The notes below the pieces were generated by a model, which saw only the letters and a list, made by a program, of their open reading frames with translations, had not been told where the DNA came from and did not search any database. 42,000 nucleotides of DNA, from the NCBI RefSeq assembly GCF_003688285.1, contig NZ_RCNT01000013.1, forward strand, positions 1,899-43,898. The letters run 5' to 3'. A program made the position numbers and the translations under genes. Source of the DNA: Rhodophyticola porphyridii. Its GTDB lineage: Bacteria > Pseudomonadota > Alphaproteobacteria > Rhodobacterales > Rhodobacteraceae. Positions 7,608-14,958 of the stretch are shown piece by piece. Within the stretch, counting starts at the first letter, position 1, and every line of letters starts with the position of its first letter.

Positions 7608-8545
7608 CCCCTTTGCCCGCATCAGACCGGCGTCAGAACGCCTTGGGAAGCCTCTGGATGGTGGCGTCCATGCTGGCGTTCTCGGTCGAGGACGTCTTCC
7701 TGAAACTGGCCGGGGCATCGCTGCCGGTCTCCCATGTCATGGTCGCTTTCGGCACTCTTGGCATGCTGGTCTTTGCCTTGCTCGGCCTTTGTCGCGGGCA
7801 ATCCCTCGCTCCGCCCGGCTTCATGCATCCCAGCATGATCCTGCGCTTCTGGTTCGAGGTTTTCGGGCGCCTGTTCTTCACCCTCTCACTCGTCCTGACC
7901 GCGTTGAGCTCCACGGTCGCCATTCTGCAGGCGACACCTCTCGTCGTCGTGGCGGGTGCGGCGTTCGTCTTTGGCGAGCGGGTGTCACGTCTTCGGTGGC
8001 TGGCCATTCTGATTGGACTCGTCGGTGTGATGCTGATCCTACGCCCGTCGGCCGAAGAGTTTTCCGCGATGTCTTTCCTCGCCGTTCTGGGGATGCTGGG
8101 GTTGGCGTTGAGGGACCTCGCCACGCGCGCCGCGCCGCGGGCGATCCCGAATGCCGTGCTCGGCTTCTACAGTTTCGCCTCGGTCGTGGTAGCGGGCCTT
8201 ATCTATTCGGTCTGGGAAGTTGAGCCGCCTGGGCTCCCCGAGATCATCCACCTGCCGGTTCTGGCGGGCGCGGCGCTGGCGGGGGCTGCGGGCTACATCG
8301 CCCTGACCGCGGCGATGCGGACCGGCGATGTCTCGGCGGTCACCCCGTTCCGGTATACGCGGCTGATCTGCGGTGCGATCGTCGGGGTCGCCCTGTTCGG
8401 AGAAACGGCGGACGCGGTCGATGTCCTCGGGGCCGCGCTGATCATCGCCGCGGGTCTGTTCATCCTGTTGAGCACTCAACGCGCGCCGGGGGTCTCGATG
8501 CTGGCCGGACAACACGACCTGGAGACAGGGGCGAAAAAGCCATGA
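7604..8545 (+). CDS. EamA/DMT-family transporter
   Basis: The 313-residue integral membrane protein has about ten hydrophobic segments arranged as two EamA repeats. The first repeat includes AFSVEDVFLKLAG and the ATPLVVVAGAAFVFGERV segment. The second includes ALTAAMRTGDVSAVTPFRYTR followed by GVALFGET. DMT/EamA members are drug, metabolite or amino-acid exporters of the inner membrane. The ATG at 7604 overlaps the stop of the hydrolase gene; a longer in-frame reading would only extend into that gene. In this operon it could export the product of the acetyltransferase, peptidase or hydrolase. The substrate is unknown. Confidence 0.87.
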   Translation: MTPLPASDRRQNALGSLWMVASMLAFSVEDVFLKLAGASLPVSHVMVAFGTLGMLVFALLGLCRGQSLAPPGFMHPSMILRFWFEVFGRLFFTLSLVLTALSSTVAILQATPLVVVAGAAFVFGERVSRLRWLAILIGLVGVMLILRPSAEEFSAMSFLAVLGMLGLALRDLATRAAPRAIPNAVLGFYSFASVVVAGLIYSVWEVEPPGLPEIIHLPVLAGAALAGAAGYIALTAAMRTGDVSAVTPFRYTRLICGAIVGVALFGETADAVDVLGAALIIAAGLFILLSTQRAPGVSMLAGQHDLETGAKKP

Positions 8546-9018
8546 GCACTCATCAACACCTGGATGACCTCGGCATGATGCGCATCGAAAGCCGCATCCA
8601 GATCTACGCGCCGCCCGAGCTTGTCTGGAGTGTCACCATTGGCATTGACGGCTGGCCCACATGGTCCCCGACCGTGCGCGCGGTGCATGGCCTGGACGGC
8701 AATCCTCTCACCAATGGAACCCGGTTCCGGCTCAGTCAGCCCCTTCAGCGGGCCAGGCTTTGGCAAGTGACGCGGCTGGAGCCGCCGGTCCGGGCGGAGT
8801 GGGAAACCGTCGATGCTGGGCCGCCCTTTCGCGCCATTCATGAGGCGACGCCGGAGGCTGATGGAACCCTTTCCTTCCTGGGTCTCGTTGCAAAGCGCCC
8901 GCGCGGTATCCTTTCACCTGCCGCCGCGCTGGCCCTGCGAACCGCGCTCGCAGTCGAGAACCGGGCGTTAAGGCGACGGTGCCTGAGAGTGTCCGGGAAT
9001 CGGAGGCTCGCCTCATGA
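8542..9018 (+). CDS. SRPBCC (START/polyketide cyclase-like) protein
   Basis: This 158-residue protein has the helix-grip fold signature of the SRPBCC superfamily: an N-terminal strand RIESRIQIYAPPELVWSV, the IDGWPTWSPTV segment, alternating strands through the middle, and a long amphipathic C-terminal helix. Such proteins form a deep hydrophobic ligand pocket; no enzymatic residues can be assigned. Its ATG overlaps the EamA stop (ATGA), making it the last gene of the operon. The conserved start may be the internal ATG at residue 12. Just downstream the DNA changes to decayed conjugation genes. Confidence 0.78.
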   Translation: MSTHQHLDDLGMMRIESRIQIYAPPELVWSVTIGIDGWPTWSPTVRAVHGLDGNPLTNGTRFRLSQPLQRARLWQVTRLEPPVRAEWETVDAGPPFRAIHEATPEADGTLSFLGLVAKRPRGILSPAAALALRTALAVENRALRRRCLRVSGNRRLAS

Positions 9019-9100
9019 AACTGGCGAGCCTTTACGATGGCTGCGCCAGAGCATGGACTGCATGGATTTTTGGATGTCATCTCCAGAGCGGAGAAAACCC

Positions 9101-9427
9101 ATGACCCAAAGTGTCCACGCGCGCACCGCAACGGGCGCCGCCATCCTAGCTATTGCCTCCATCCTCTTGTAAGACGCAGCCGTCGCGGCCGGCTCGGGCA
9201 TGACTTGGGAGGAGCCACTTCAGACGATCCTCAAGTCGATCGAAGGCCCGGTTGCGAAGATCTTTGCCGTGATCATCATCATCGTCACCGGCCTGACGCT
9301 GGCCTTCGGCGACAGTTCGGGCGGGTTTCGGCGGCTGGTGCTGATCGTTTTCGGCCTTTCCATCGCCTTCGCGGCCTCGAGCTTCTTTCTGTCGTTCTTC
9401 TCCTTCGGCGGCGGGGCGCTGATATGA
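9101..9427 (+). pseudogene. trbC: trbC remnant (conjugative pilin), nonsense mutation in the signal peptide
   Basis: Read through, the frame encodes a 108-residue TrbC/VirB2-type pilin precursor: a signal-peptide region, then MTWEEPLQTILKSIEGPVAK, two hydrophobic stretches (KIFAVIIIIVTGLTLAFGD and LVLIVFGLSIAFAASSFFL) and the GGGALI end. Codon 24 is TAA (9170-9172), inside the signal peptide. Only a short product could arise by restart at 9200, and it would lack export. It overlaps trbD by ATGA exactly as in intact trb operons, so this is a real operon fragment and not a chance ORF. The upstream trbB is missing, and the 80 bp before it hold nothing I recognise. Confidence 0.8.
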
Positions 9428-9696
9428 TGGAGAACCCCACTGGCATTCCCGGCTATTTCGCACCCGTGCACCGCGCCCTGATCGATCCGATCCTGCTGGC
9501 CGGTGCGCCGCGCACCATCGCGATCGCCAACGGCACTCTCGCCGCCGCCATCGGGCTGGGCCTACGGCTCTGGCTCGTGGGCCTCGCACTTTGGCTGGTC
9601 GGCCACCTTTTCGCTGTCTGGGCAGCAAAGCACGACGCGCAGATCTCAGAGGTGGCGCGACGGCATCTCCGGTACCCCTCCTGGTTCGGGGTCTGA
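9424..9696 (+). CDS. trbD: TrbD, conjugal transfer inner-membrane protein
   Basis: The 90-residue protein is full length for TrbD (VirB3-like). It has the N-terminal GIPGYFAPVHRAL motif, LLAGAPRTIAIANG, and a hydrophobic hairpin (IGLGLRLWLVGLALWLVG) followed by a polar tail ending in RRHLRYPSWF. In a P-type type IV secretion system it sits in the inner membrane near the pilin and the TrbE ATPase. The reading frame is intact, but both neighbours (trbC, trbE) are broken, so it is a survivor of a dead transfer operon and probably has no function here. Confidence 0.85.
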   Translation: MMENPTGIPGYFAPVHRALIDPILLAGAPRTIAIANGTLAAAIGLGLRLWLVGLALWLVGHLFAVWAAKHDAQISEVARRHLRYPSWFGV

Positions 9697-9700
9697 GCAG

Positions 9701-10600
9701 ATGATGCGTCTGGCCGAATACCGCTCCAAATCCGCACTACTGGCCGATTTTTTGCCCTGGGCTGCATTGATCGCGCCCGGCGTCATCCTGAACAAGGACG
9801 GCAGCCTGCAACGCAGCGCGGTTTCGGGGGCCGGATTTGGATTCAGCCACGCCCGCCGAACTGGTAGCCACATCGGCCCGGCTGAACAGCGCGCTCCGGC
9901 GGCTTGGCTCCGGCTGGACTGTCTTCGTGGAAGCGCAGCGGATCCCAGCGCAGGACTACCCCGCCTCCGAGTTTCCCGATCCGGTCTCGGCCCTTGTCGA
10001 TGCCGAACGGCGCGCGCAGTTCGAGGAAGCGGGTGCACATTTCGAGAGCGCGTATTTCCTGACGTTGGTCTGGATGCCGTCCGCTGACGACGCGAGCCGC
10101 GCCGAAGGCTGGCTGCTCGAAAACGCCCCGGATCGCAGCACCAAACCTCAGGATCTTATCTCCAGCTTTGTCGGCCGCGCCGACCGGCTGACCGATCTGC
10201 TCGACGGGTTCATGCCGGAGATCGCCTGGCTCTCCGATGAAGAGACCCTGACCTACCTGCATTCAACCGTTTCGACCCGGCGCCCACGCCTCCGCGTGCC
10301 GGAGGTGCCGATGCATCTGGACGCGGTGCTCGCCGATGACCCGTTGGTCGGTGGGCTTACACCCCGGCTCGGGGCCGCACATCTCAAGACCCTGAGCATC
10401 ATCGGGCTGCCAAGCGCCACCTGGCCCGGACTGCTCGACGAGTTGAACGCGCAGGGTTTCGAGTATCGCTGGTGCACCCGCGCGATCTGCCTCGACAAGA
10501 CGGATGCCGACGAAGCCAAGTTGAAGGCCGCCGAGAAGATATCGTGCAGGGGCGCGATTTTACCTGCATCCCGGAAACGCTGAACGCGCTCTAGGCCTGG
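9701..10600 (+). pseudogene. trbE: trbE remnant (conjugal transfer ATPase), frameshifted and internally deleted
   Basis: It starts MMRLAEYRSKSALLADF, the characteristic TrbE N-terminus. A one-base loss near 9815-9822 moves the rest into another frame, which continues from 9837 with DSATPAELVATSARL and runs through FPDPVSALVDAERR and VPEVPMHLDA. Near 10500 the text jumps from LDKTDA to DEAKLKAAEKI, which skips roughly 100 residues of normal TrbE. A further shift near 10540 leads into VQGRDFTCIPETLNAL and a TAG at 10592. The C-terminal half with the Walker motifs is gone. TrbE (VirB4-like) would power pilus assembly and DNA transfer; this copy cannot. Confidence 0.82.
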
Positions 10601-10609
10601 CTCGGCTGG

Positions 10610-10903
10610 AGCGCCGCAATCGCAACGCTAGCGGAGAATCTGTCCCCGGAGCCAATGCTTGCGACGATCTCGACGAGAGAGCGCCAGAGTGCCTCCTTGC
10701 CACGAGGTGGTCGCGTCGACTTGGCATCTCGCCATCTTGCGGAGGATGGCATCATGTTCACCGAACCGCTGGATCAGTTTTGCCCGTGACAGACAAAGCC
10801 GACCTGCGACATCGCTCAAGGTGAACGCTGCTCCCTTGTCCGCGAGCACCTGACGCGCAGCGTCGAGAACCGTGGCATCTGAGACCGTCATTGGCTGCGG
10901 CAT
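10610..10903 (-). pseudogene. TetR-family regulator remnant, frameshifted and truncated
   Basis: The first 60 residues are a TetR DNA-binding domain: VLDAARQVLADKGAAFTLSDVA followed by the recognition helix LSRAKLIQRFG. After ATTSW the frame is lost. The expected continuation (LWRSLVEIVASIGSGDRFSAS) lies in another frame toward 10620, where homology stops at the junction with the trbE remnant. The ligand-binding domain is therefore cut short and shifted out of frame. A 91-residue product could be made from the open frame but would lack dimerisation helices. The promoter side, upstream of 10903, has been replaced by the MFS fragment. Confidence 0.65.
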
Positions 10904-10919
10904 TATTACTGCGTCCTCT

Positions 10920-11135
10920 GTTCTGACCCTTGAAATTCTTGAGCACGTGAATCCAGTCTACCGGTTTCTCGGTTTGGACTCGATGCCATTAGGTGCGCTT
11001 AGTTGGGGCGCTTTGGTGGCCGCGCTAGCTCCAGGCATAGGTCGCATGGAGGCACTACAGGTACCATATCTGCTGGCGGCAATGGCTTGTGGCGTTCTTT
11101 TCACTTACGCGCTTACGCGGCTCAATTTGAGTTGA
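10920..11135 (+). pseudogene. C-terminal fragment of an MFS transporter
   Basis: The plus-strand frame ending at 11135 contains VNPVYRFLGLDSMPLGAL, a hydrophobic helix, GRMEALQVPYLLAAMACG and a final helix. This resembles the last two or three membrane segments of MFS efflux proteins, which carry an R-V-N-S-x-Y-R-F motif at this point. No start or N-terminal part is present, and the fragment begins abruptly beside the tetR start. Base composition is less GC-rich than the neighbourhood. The identification rests on motif memory only. Confidence 0.5.
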
Positions 11136-11148
11136 GAAGCGGCATGAT

Positions 11149-11214
11149 GGAAACAGGATCTATTGATTCCGGCTGGTGGCGTGATTCACGGTTGGAAAAC
11201 CGAGTGGTGAGAGC
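11149..11214 (+). mobile_element. Relic of the left end of an IS5-family element
   Basis: The stretch from ACAGGATCTATTGATT through TGATTCACGGTT to CGAGTGGTGA closely matches the left end of the IS5-family element at 41882-41944 in the same order and orientation. The match ends just before the position where the transposase ATG should be. Only the end and leader of the element survive. A further GGGTCAGGACT at 11231-11241 resembles the terminal repeat again but has no flanking similarity. Confidence 0.6.
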
Positions 11215-11267
11215 GCCATAACAACGGAGCGGGTCAGGACTGCAAGGGGTCTGCCGCAGGCATGAGA

Positions 11268-12257
11268 CTATTGCTCCAGCATGACCACCGTTTGCCCAAA
11301 TGCGTTCGCCTGCTCGACGTGAAGATGCGCCTCGGCGCAGCGGTCGAGGGGAAATGTGGCGGCGATGGGGATTTCCAGGTCATGGGTCGCAAGCCAGTGC
11401 TGGCCCTGCTCACGCGCGTTTTCGGGTAAAGCGAAGCCCTGGATGAAGCGGATATTCGCGCCCCTGGACGCGAAGGCGTAGTAGTCGAGAACCGGCATCG
11501 GGTCCGACGTGCTTGAGTAGCTGGCGATGATCCCATTCGGTTTGATCACCCGCGCATCCGCGGCCTGATTGGCCGCGAAATCGACTTCGACGATGCGGTC
11601 GACGCCTTCCCCATCGGTCAGTTCCCGGACTTTGCCGACAACGTCTTCGTCGTGGCGGTTGATCGGCGTACCGCCCAGGGCCCGCACACGCTCGACGTCC
11701 GATGATCTGCCGACCGTCGCAATGACACGGGCGCCGTCCTTTCGCGCGATCTGCACCGCGAGATAGCCGACGGCGCCCGCACCTCCCTGAATCAGAACCG
11801 TTTTGCCCGCAACCGGGCCATCCGACAGGACGGACCGGTGGGCGGTCATCGCAGGCACGCCCAGACACGCGCCCTGCGCCATCGTGAAATGGTCCGGCAG
11901 GGGGACTGCCTGCGCTTCGGGCAGCGCTACGAACTCGGCCGCCGTCCCGAACGCGCGGCCAGCTTGCCCGTAGCCCCCTTGCGCATTCCACAGCCAGACA
12001 CGCTGGCCCACCCGATCGGCGCTGACGCCTTCTCCGACCGCTTCGATCGTGCCTGCACCATCGCAATGCGGGATGATCAGCGGGTGGTCCATTTGCATGC
12101 CGGCCCAGCCCGCCCGGCGCTTGACGTCCGCAGGGTTGATGCCGGAGGCCGCGATCCTCACCAGAACGTTCCCCGGGCCGGCGACCGGCGCGGGGAAACG
12201 TCCCAGTTGCAGCACCTCGGCCGCCGGGCCCGTGGTTTTATAGTGAACCGCCCGCAT
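11268..12257 (-). CDS. MDR-family zinc-independent alcohol dehydrogenase / NADPH:quinone oxidoreductase
   Basis: The 329-residue protein has a GroES-like N-terminal domain (AASGINPADVKRR) and a Rossmann domain with the nucleotide motif GGAGAVGYLAVQ near residues 158-169. Structural-zinc cysteines are absent, which fits the quinone reductase branch. It should reduce quinones or enones with NAD(P)H in the cytoplasm. The start overlaps the M28 stop by one base (TGATG), so both genes are in one minus-strand operon. IclR-type control is inferred from the operator-like sequence upstream of the M28 gene. Its role in the pathway is unclear; it may simply handle a reactive carbonyl product. Confidence 0.85.
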   Translation of the reverse strand: MRAVHYKTTGPAAEVLQLGRFPAPVAGPGNVLVRIAASGINPADVKRRAGWAGMQMDHPLIIPHCDGAGTIEAVGEGVSADRVGQRVWLWNAQGGYGQAGRAFGTAAEFVALPEAQAVPLPDHFTMAQGACLGVPAMTAHRSVLSDGPVAGKTVLIQGGAGAVGYLAVQIARKDGARVIATVGRSSDVERVRALGGTPINRHDEDVVGKVRELTDGEGVDRIVEVDFAANQAADARVIKPNGIIASYSSTSDPMPVLDYYAFASRGANIRFIQGFALPENAREQGQHWLATHDLEIPIAATFPLDRCAEAHLHVEQANAFGQTVVMLEQ

Positions 12258-13981
12258 CAGCCGGCGACGAGCGAAATGTGCCGCGTTGCCTGTCTGAGTG
12301 CTGCAACCAGCCGGTTCTGCCCGCGCACCAGTTGGTTTTGGGCAAAGCCGAGCGTGTCGTCGTGCTGGTCGAGCTCCGCCGCCGTGTAGATCGTCGGCAG
12401 CGGCGGTATCGTGGCCGCAGGGTCGTGACGAAAGCGCGGTTCGCGACAGAAATTGATCGGCACGAGAATACGGGCAAGGTCCTGAATGACCGTGTTCGCC
12501 TTGTCTTCGGCCAGTTTCCCGGCGCGGGCCGCTGCATAGAACGCCTCAAGCGCATCCAGAAGATGCTGCGCAGCCTCGGCTGACGGAGAGAGGTCGAACC
12601 GGTCGCCTGCGGCTGCCTGATACTGCGTTATCGTATCCTGAAACTCCCGCGCCGTTATGCGCCAATCAAAGGGCAGGATCCCGGCATTGACCGTGCGCAG
12701 GATGGCCAGGAGGTAAACCTTGATGTCGCGCTCTAGGATATCCTTGTCGGCGATTTCGAGCGTGTCGTTTTCCGTATGCCAAGCGATGTTGGCGCCGCAG
12801 CCACCGACCGTGTAATACCCCTTCTCTTCCCGCAAGACCGTCGGCATCGTGGAGGACAGCATGAAGTAGCCCGAGATGCCGATGTTGTTGAAGGAATAGT
12901 CGCCCGCCCGGTGCGGTCGTTCCCCTTCGGCGGCCTTGCCTGCAACCTCCTGGATGACGGCGCTGATCATGTCGTCGGTCTCTGGCATGCGCGACAGGTT
13001 CAGGAACTCGGTCGCCCAACGGCAGCCGGGGCTGTCGCAGTTGACCTGGGCCACACAGTTTTCTTCGAGGTCGAGAGCGAAGGCATCCGCGTACCATGTC
13101 GAGCCTGCATAGCGCCCCGTGGAGTGGCCGGGCCACCAGCAGATCCGCACTGACCGGCGCAGCTTGTCGCGGTTCGCCCAAAGGATGCGGGCAATCTCCA
13201 GCATGCAGGCATCTCCGACGGCATTGTCGCCGACGCCCACGTCCCAACTGTCGAGGTGACCGTGCAGGAGGACGTATTTGTCGGCCTCTTCCGTGCCGGG
13301 GATCACGACCTCGACGAGCTTGCTGTCAAACCAGCCCTCTTCCATTTCGGTGAATATCGTGGCGTCGCCGCCGTTCTTGGCCAGCGCGATCAGCGCCTCT
13401 CCGTCGGGCTTGTTGACCGCGACGGCGGGGATGCCCGGTTTTCTCGGCAGATCGTCAAGGTCGGGGACGCCCCAGATCGTCGTGCAGATCCCCCAGTGAA
13501 TATCGACGCCCGGGTTGATCGCGATGACGCCGACGGCGCCGAGATCCTCGAACTGCCGCACCATGACCGGGCTTGCGAAACCTTCGGAGATAACGATTGC
13601 CCCATTTGCAAGGCCTGCCATATCCGCCGCGCCATCAATCTTGACGTCGAACATGTCGTCGATGTCGTCCACCGCATTGGCTCCGAGATAGACAAGCGGG
13701 GCCGTCACCCCGCCACGGGCATCTGTGGCATAGGCCGGCGGTTTGGCGCGGTAGGTCGTGCCGGATGCCTCTACCCGCGCGGCACCGGGCAGGCTGAGAT
13801 AGAGAGATGGCTTGTGGACCGTCGCGGGGACGCCATGGCGCGAGAGGCGTTCAACCACCTCGTCCATTCCGCGGTTCACATCATCGGGGTGCTCCCGCTT
13901 GAAGGTGGCGAAGCTTTCCACCAGACCCCAGGGCTCTTCCATCGTCACCTGGTCGAGAATTGCGGTTTCAGAAGTCTTCAT
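12257..13981 (-). CDS. M28-like metallopeptidase with PA-type insert and unusual catalytic motif
   Basis: The 574-residue protein contains a protease-associated insert (about residues 90-210, GAIVISEGFASPVMVRQFED) and an M28 zinc-peptidase core from about 235. Zinc ligand candidates are H242 in LLHGHLDSWD, D252 in GVGDNAVG and D316 in VNCDSPG, with another histidine in AWHTEND. In canonical M28 enzymes a Glu-Glu pair precedes a G-x-x-GS stretch; here that position reads GHSTGRYAGS, with no glutamate. The start at 13981 is preferred because GAGGTG lies 7 bp upstream; a longer reading uses TTG. No signal peptide is visible. It probably belongs to a divergent branch of the family acting on a peptide-like substrate, and peptidase activity is uncertain. 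Confidence 0.8.
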   Translation of the reverse strand: MKTSETAILDQVTMEEPWGLVESFATFKREHPDDVNRGMDEVVERLSRHGVPATVHKPSLYLSLPGAARVEASGTTYRAKPPAYATDARGGVTAPLVYLGANAVDDIDDMFDVKIDGAADMAGLANGAIVISEGFASPVMVRQFEDLGAVGVIAINPGVDIHWGICTTIWGVPDLDDLPRKPGIPAVAVNKPDGEALIALAKNGGDATIFTEMEEGWFDSKLVEVVIPGTEEADKYVLLHGHLDSWDVGVGDNAVGDACMLEIARILWANRDKLRRSVRICWWPGHSTGRYAGSTWYADAFALDLEENCVAQVNCDSPGCRWATEFLNLSRMPETDDMISAVIQEVAGKAAEGERPHRAGDYSFNNIGISGYFMLSSTMPTVLREEKGYYTVGGCGANIAWHTENDTLEIADKDILERDIKVYLLAILRTVNAGILPFDWRITAREFQDTITQYQAAAGDRFDLSPSAEAAQHLLDALEAFYAAARAGKLAEDKANTVIQDLARILVPINFCREPRFRHDPAATIPPLPTIYTAAELDQHDDTLGFAQNQLVRGQNRLVAALRQATRHISLVAG

Positions 13982-14006
13982 GGCACACCTCGTTGTTTCA
14001 TCTGAC

Positions 14007-14018
14007 AAAACAAAGTTT
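14007..14018. promoter_or_regulatory. Operator-like motif upstream of the M28 gene
   Basis: AAAACAAAGTTT lies about 26 bp before the M28 start and is followed at once by a second small palindrome, TTCAT-CAA-ATGAA (14016-14028). A near-identical AAAACAATGTTTT lies in the divergent promoter of the IclR gene. The pair is a candidate binding element for the adjacent IclR regulator. Confidence 0.4.
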
Positions 14019-14075
14019 CATCAAATGAAGCGTGACACCCGCGCAGCGATTCGACAAGCGCGGGGTCGATTCGGA

Positions 14076-14849
14076 TCAGCTGGCGCCTGTGAGACCGAGC
14101 TTGCCACTGATTTCGGCAGCGGCTTCTTCTATAAGCGCGAGATAGCGGCGGCGGCGGGTTTCATCGTACCGCGCCATCGCGCCCGCAACGGACAAGGACG
14201 CGATGACGTCCCCGGAGGCGCTTCGGATCGGCGCCGCGATGGAAAACGCCCCATCGTCGAGATCGTTGATGGCAATGTGGAAGCCATCGGCGCGGATCAT
14301 ATCCAGCCGCGCGCGAAGGTCATCGGGGTCTGTTGCGGTGTTGGAGGTGAAGCGCTCCAGCGGTTCTGCCAGGACCGCTTCCCGGACGTCTTCCGGAGCA
14401 AATGCGAGCAGCAGCATGGATCCTCCCCCGGCGTGCAGCGGCCCGTATCGCCCCGGATTGGCGAAGATTCGCATGGCGTGATGGCCGGCGAGCGTCGCTA
14501 GAACAAGGGATTGGTGCCCATCCCGCAGAATCAGGTTGATGTTCTCCGTCGTGTCATCGCGCAAGCGCTCCATCACCGGGCGGGCGGCCGTCATCAGGGT
14601 GTTCTGCGCTCCGGCCTGCTCGCCAAGAACACCTATCCGATAGCCCAGAGAATAGACGGCTTTGTCACCATCCCGAAACACGAAGCCCCGTGCCTCAAGG
14701 GTCGAAAGCAGCCGAAAGACGATGGTTTTGGTCATTCCCAGGCGGGAGGCAAGTTCCGTCACGCCTTGTCTCGGATGGCTCGCCAAAGCTTCCAGCACAC
14801 GCAGGGCGCGGTCGACGGCAGCTATGGTGTAGTCGCGGGGTTCAGACAT
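14076..14849 (-). CDS. IclR-family transcriptional regulator
   Basis: The 257-residue protein has an N-terminal winged helix-turn-helix (AVDRALRVLEALASHP, then VTELASRLGMTKTIVFRLLSTLEARG) and the IclR effector domain (GQHxx-like NLILRDGHQSLVLAT, a GRYGPLHAGGGSMLLLAF pocket segment and SIAAPIRSASGDVIASLSV). The ATG at 14849 is preferred over an upstream TTG because it starts where family similarity begins. It is divergent from the racemase/ABC/hyu operon and lies directly upstream of the M28/MDR pair, so it likely controls both arms. The effector is probably the pathway substrate or an intermediate. Confidence 0.9.
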   Translation of the reverse strand: MSEPRDYTIAAVDRALRVLEALASHPRQGVTELASRLGMTKTIVFRLLSTLEARGFVFRDGDKAVYSLGYRIGVLGEQAGAQNTLMTAARPVMERLRDDTTENINLILRDGHQSLVLATLAGHHAMRIFANPGRYGPLHAGGGSMLLLAFAPEDVREAVLAEPLERFTSNTATDPDDLRARLDMIRADGFHIAINDLDDGAFSIAAPIRSASGDVIASLSVAGAMARYDETRRRRYLALIEEAAAEISGKLGLTGAS

Positions 14850-14883
14850 TTTCGGCCCTACTCTTTTTACGTGAGGCTTGCTT

Positions 14884-14943
14884 TGCAATAAATTTGCAGC
14901 ATACTGACTTTAAAACAATGTTTTGCTTAGTGAAACACTGTTC
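14884..14943. promoter_or_regulatory. Divergent promoter region with palindromic elements (candidate IclR operators)
   Basis: This AT-rich interval separates the IclR gene from the racemase gene. It contains TGCAA-TAAAT-TTGCA (14884-14898), AAAAC-AAT-GTTTT (14912-14924) and a partial copy GAAAC-ACT-GTTC (14932-14943). The middle element recurs upstream of the M28 gene. The -35/-10 boxes are not clear enough to call. Confidence 0.45.
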
Positions 14944-14958
14944 TTTCAGGGGATGGCG

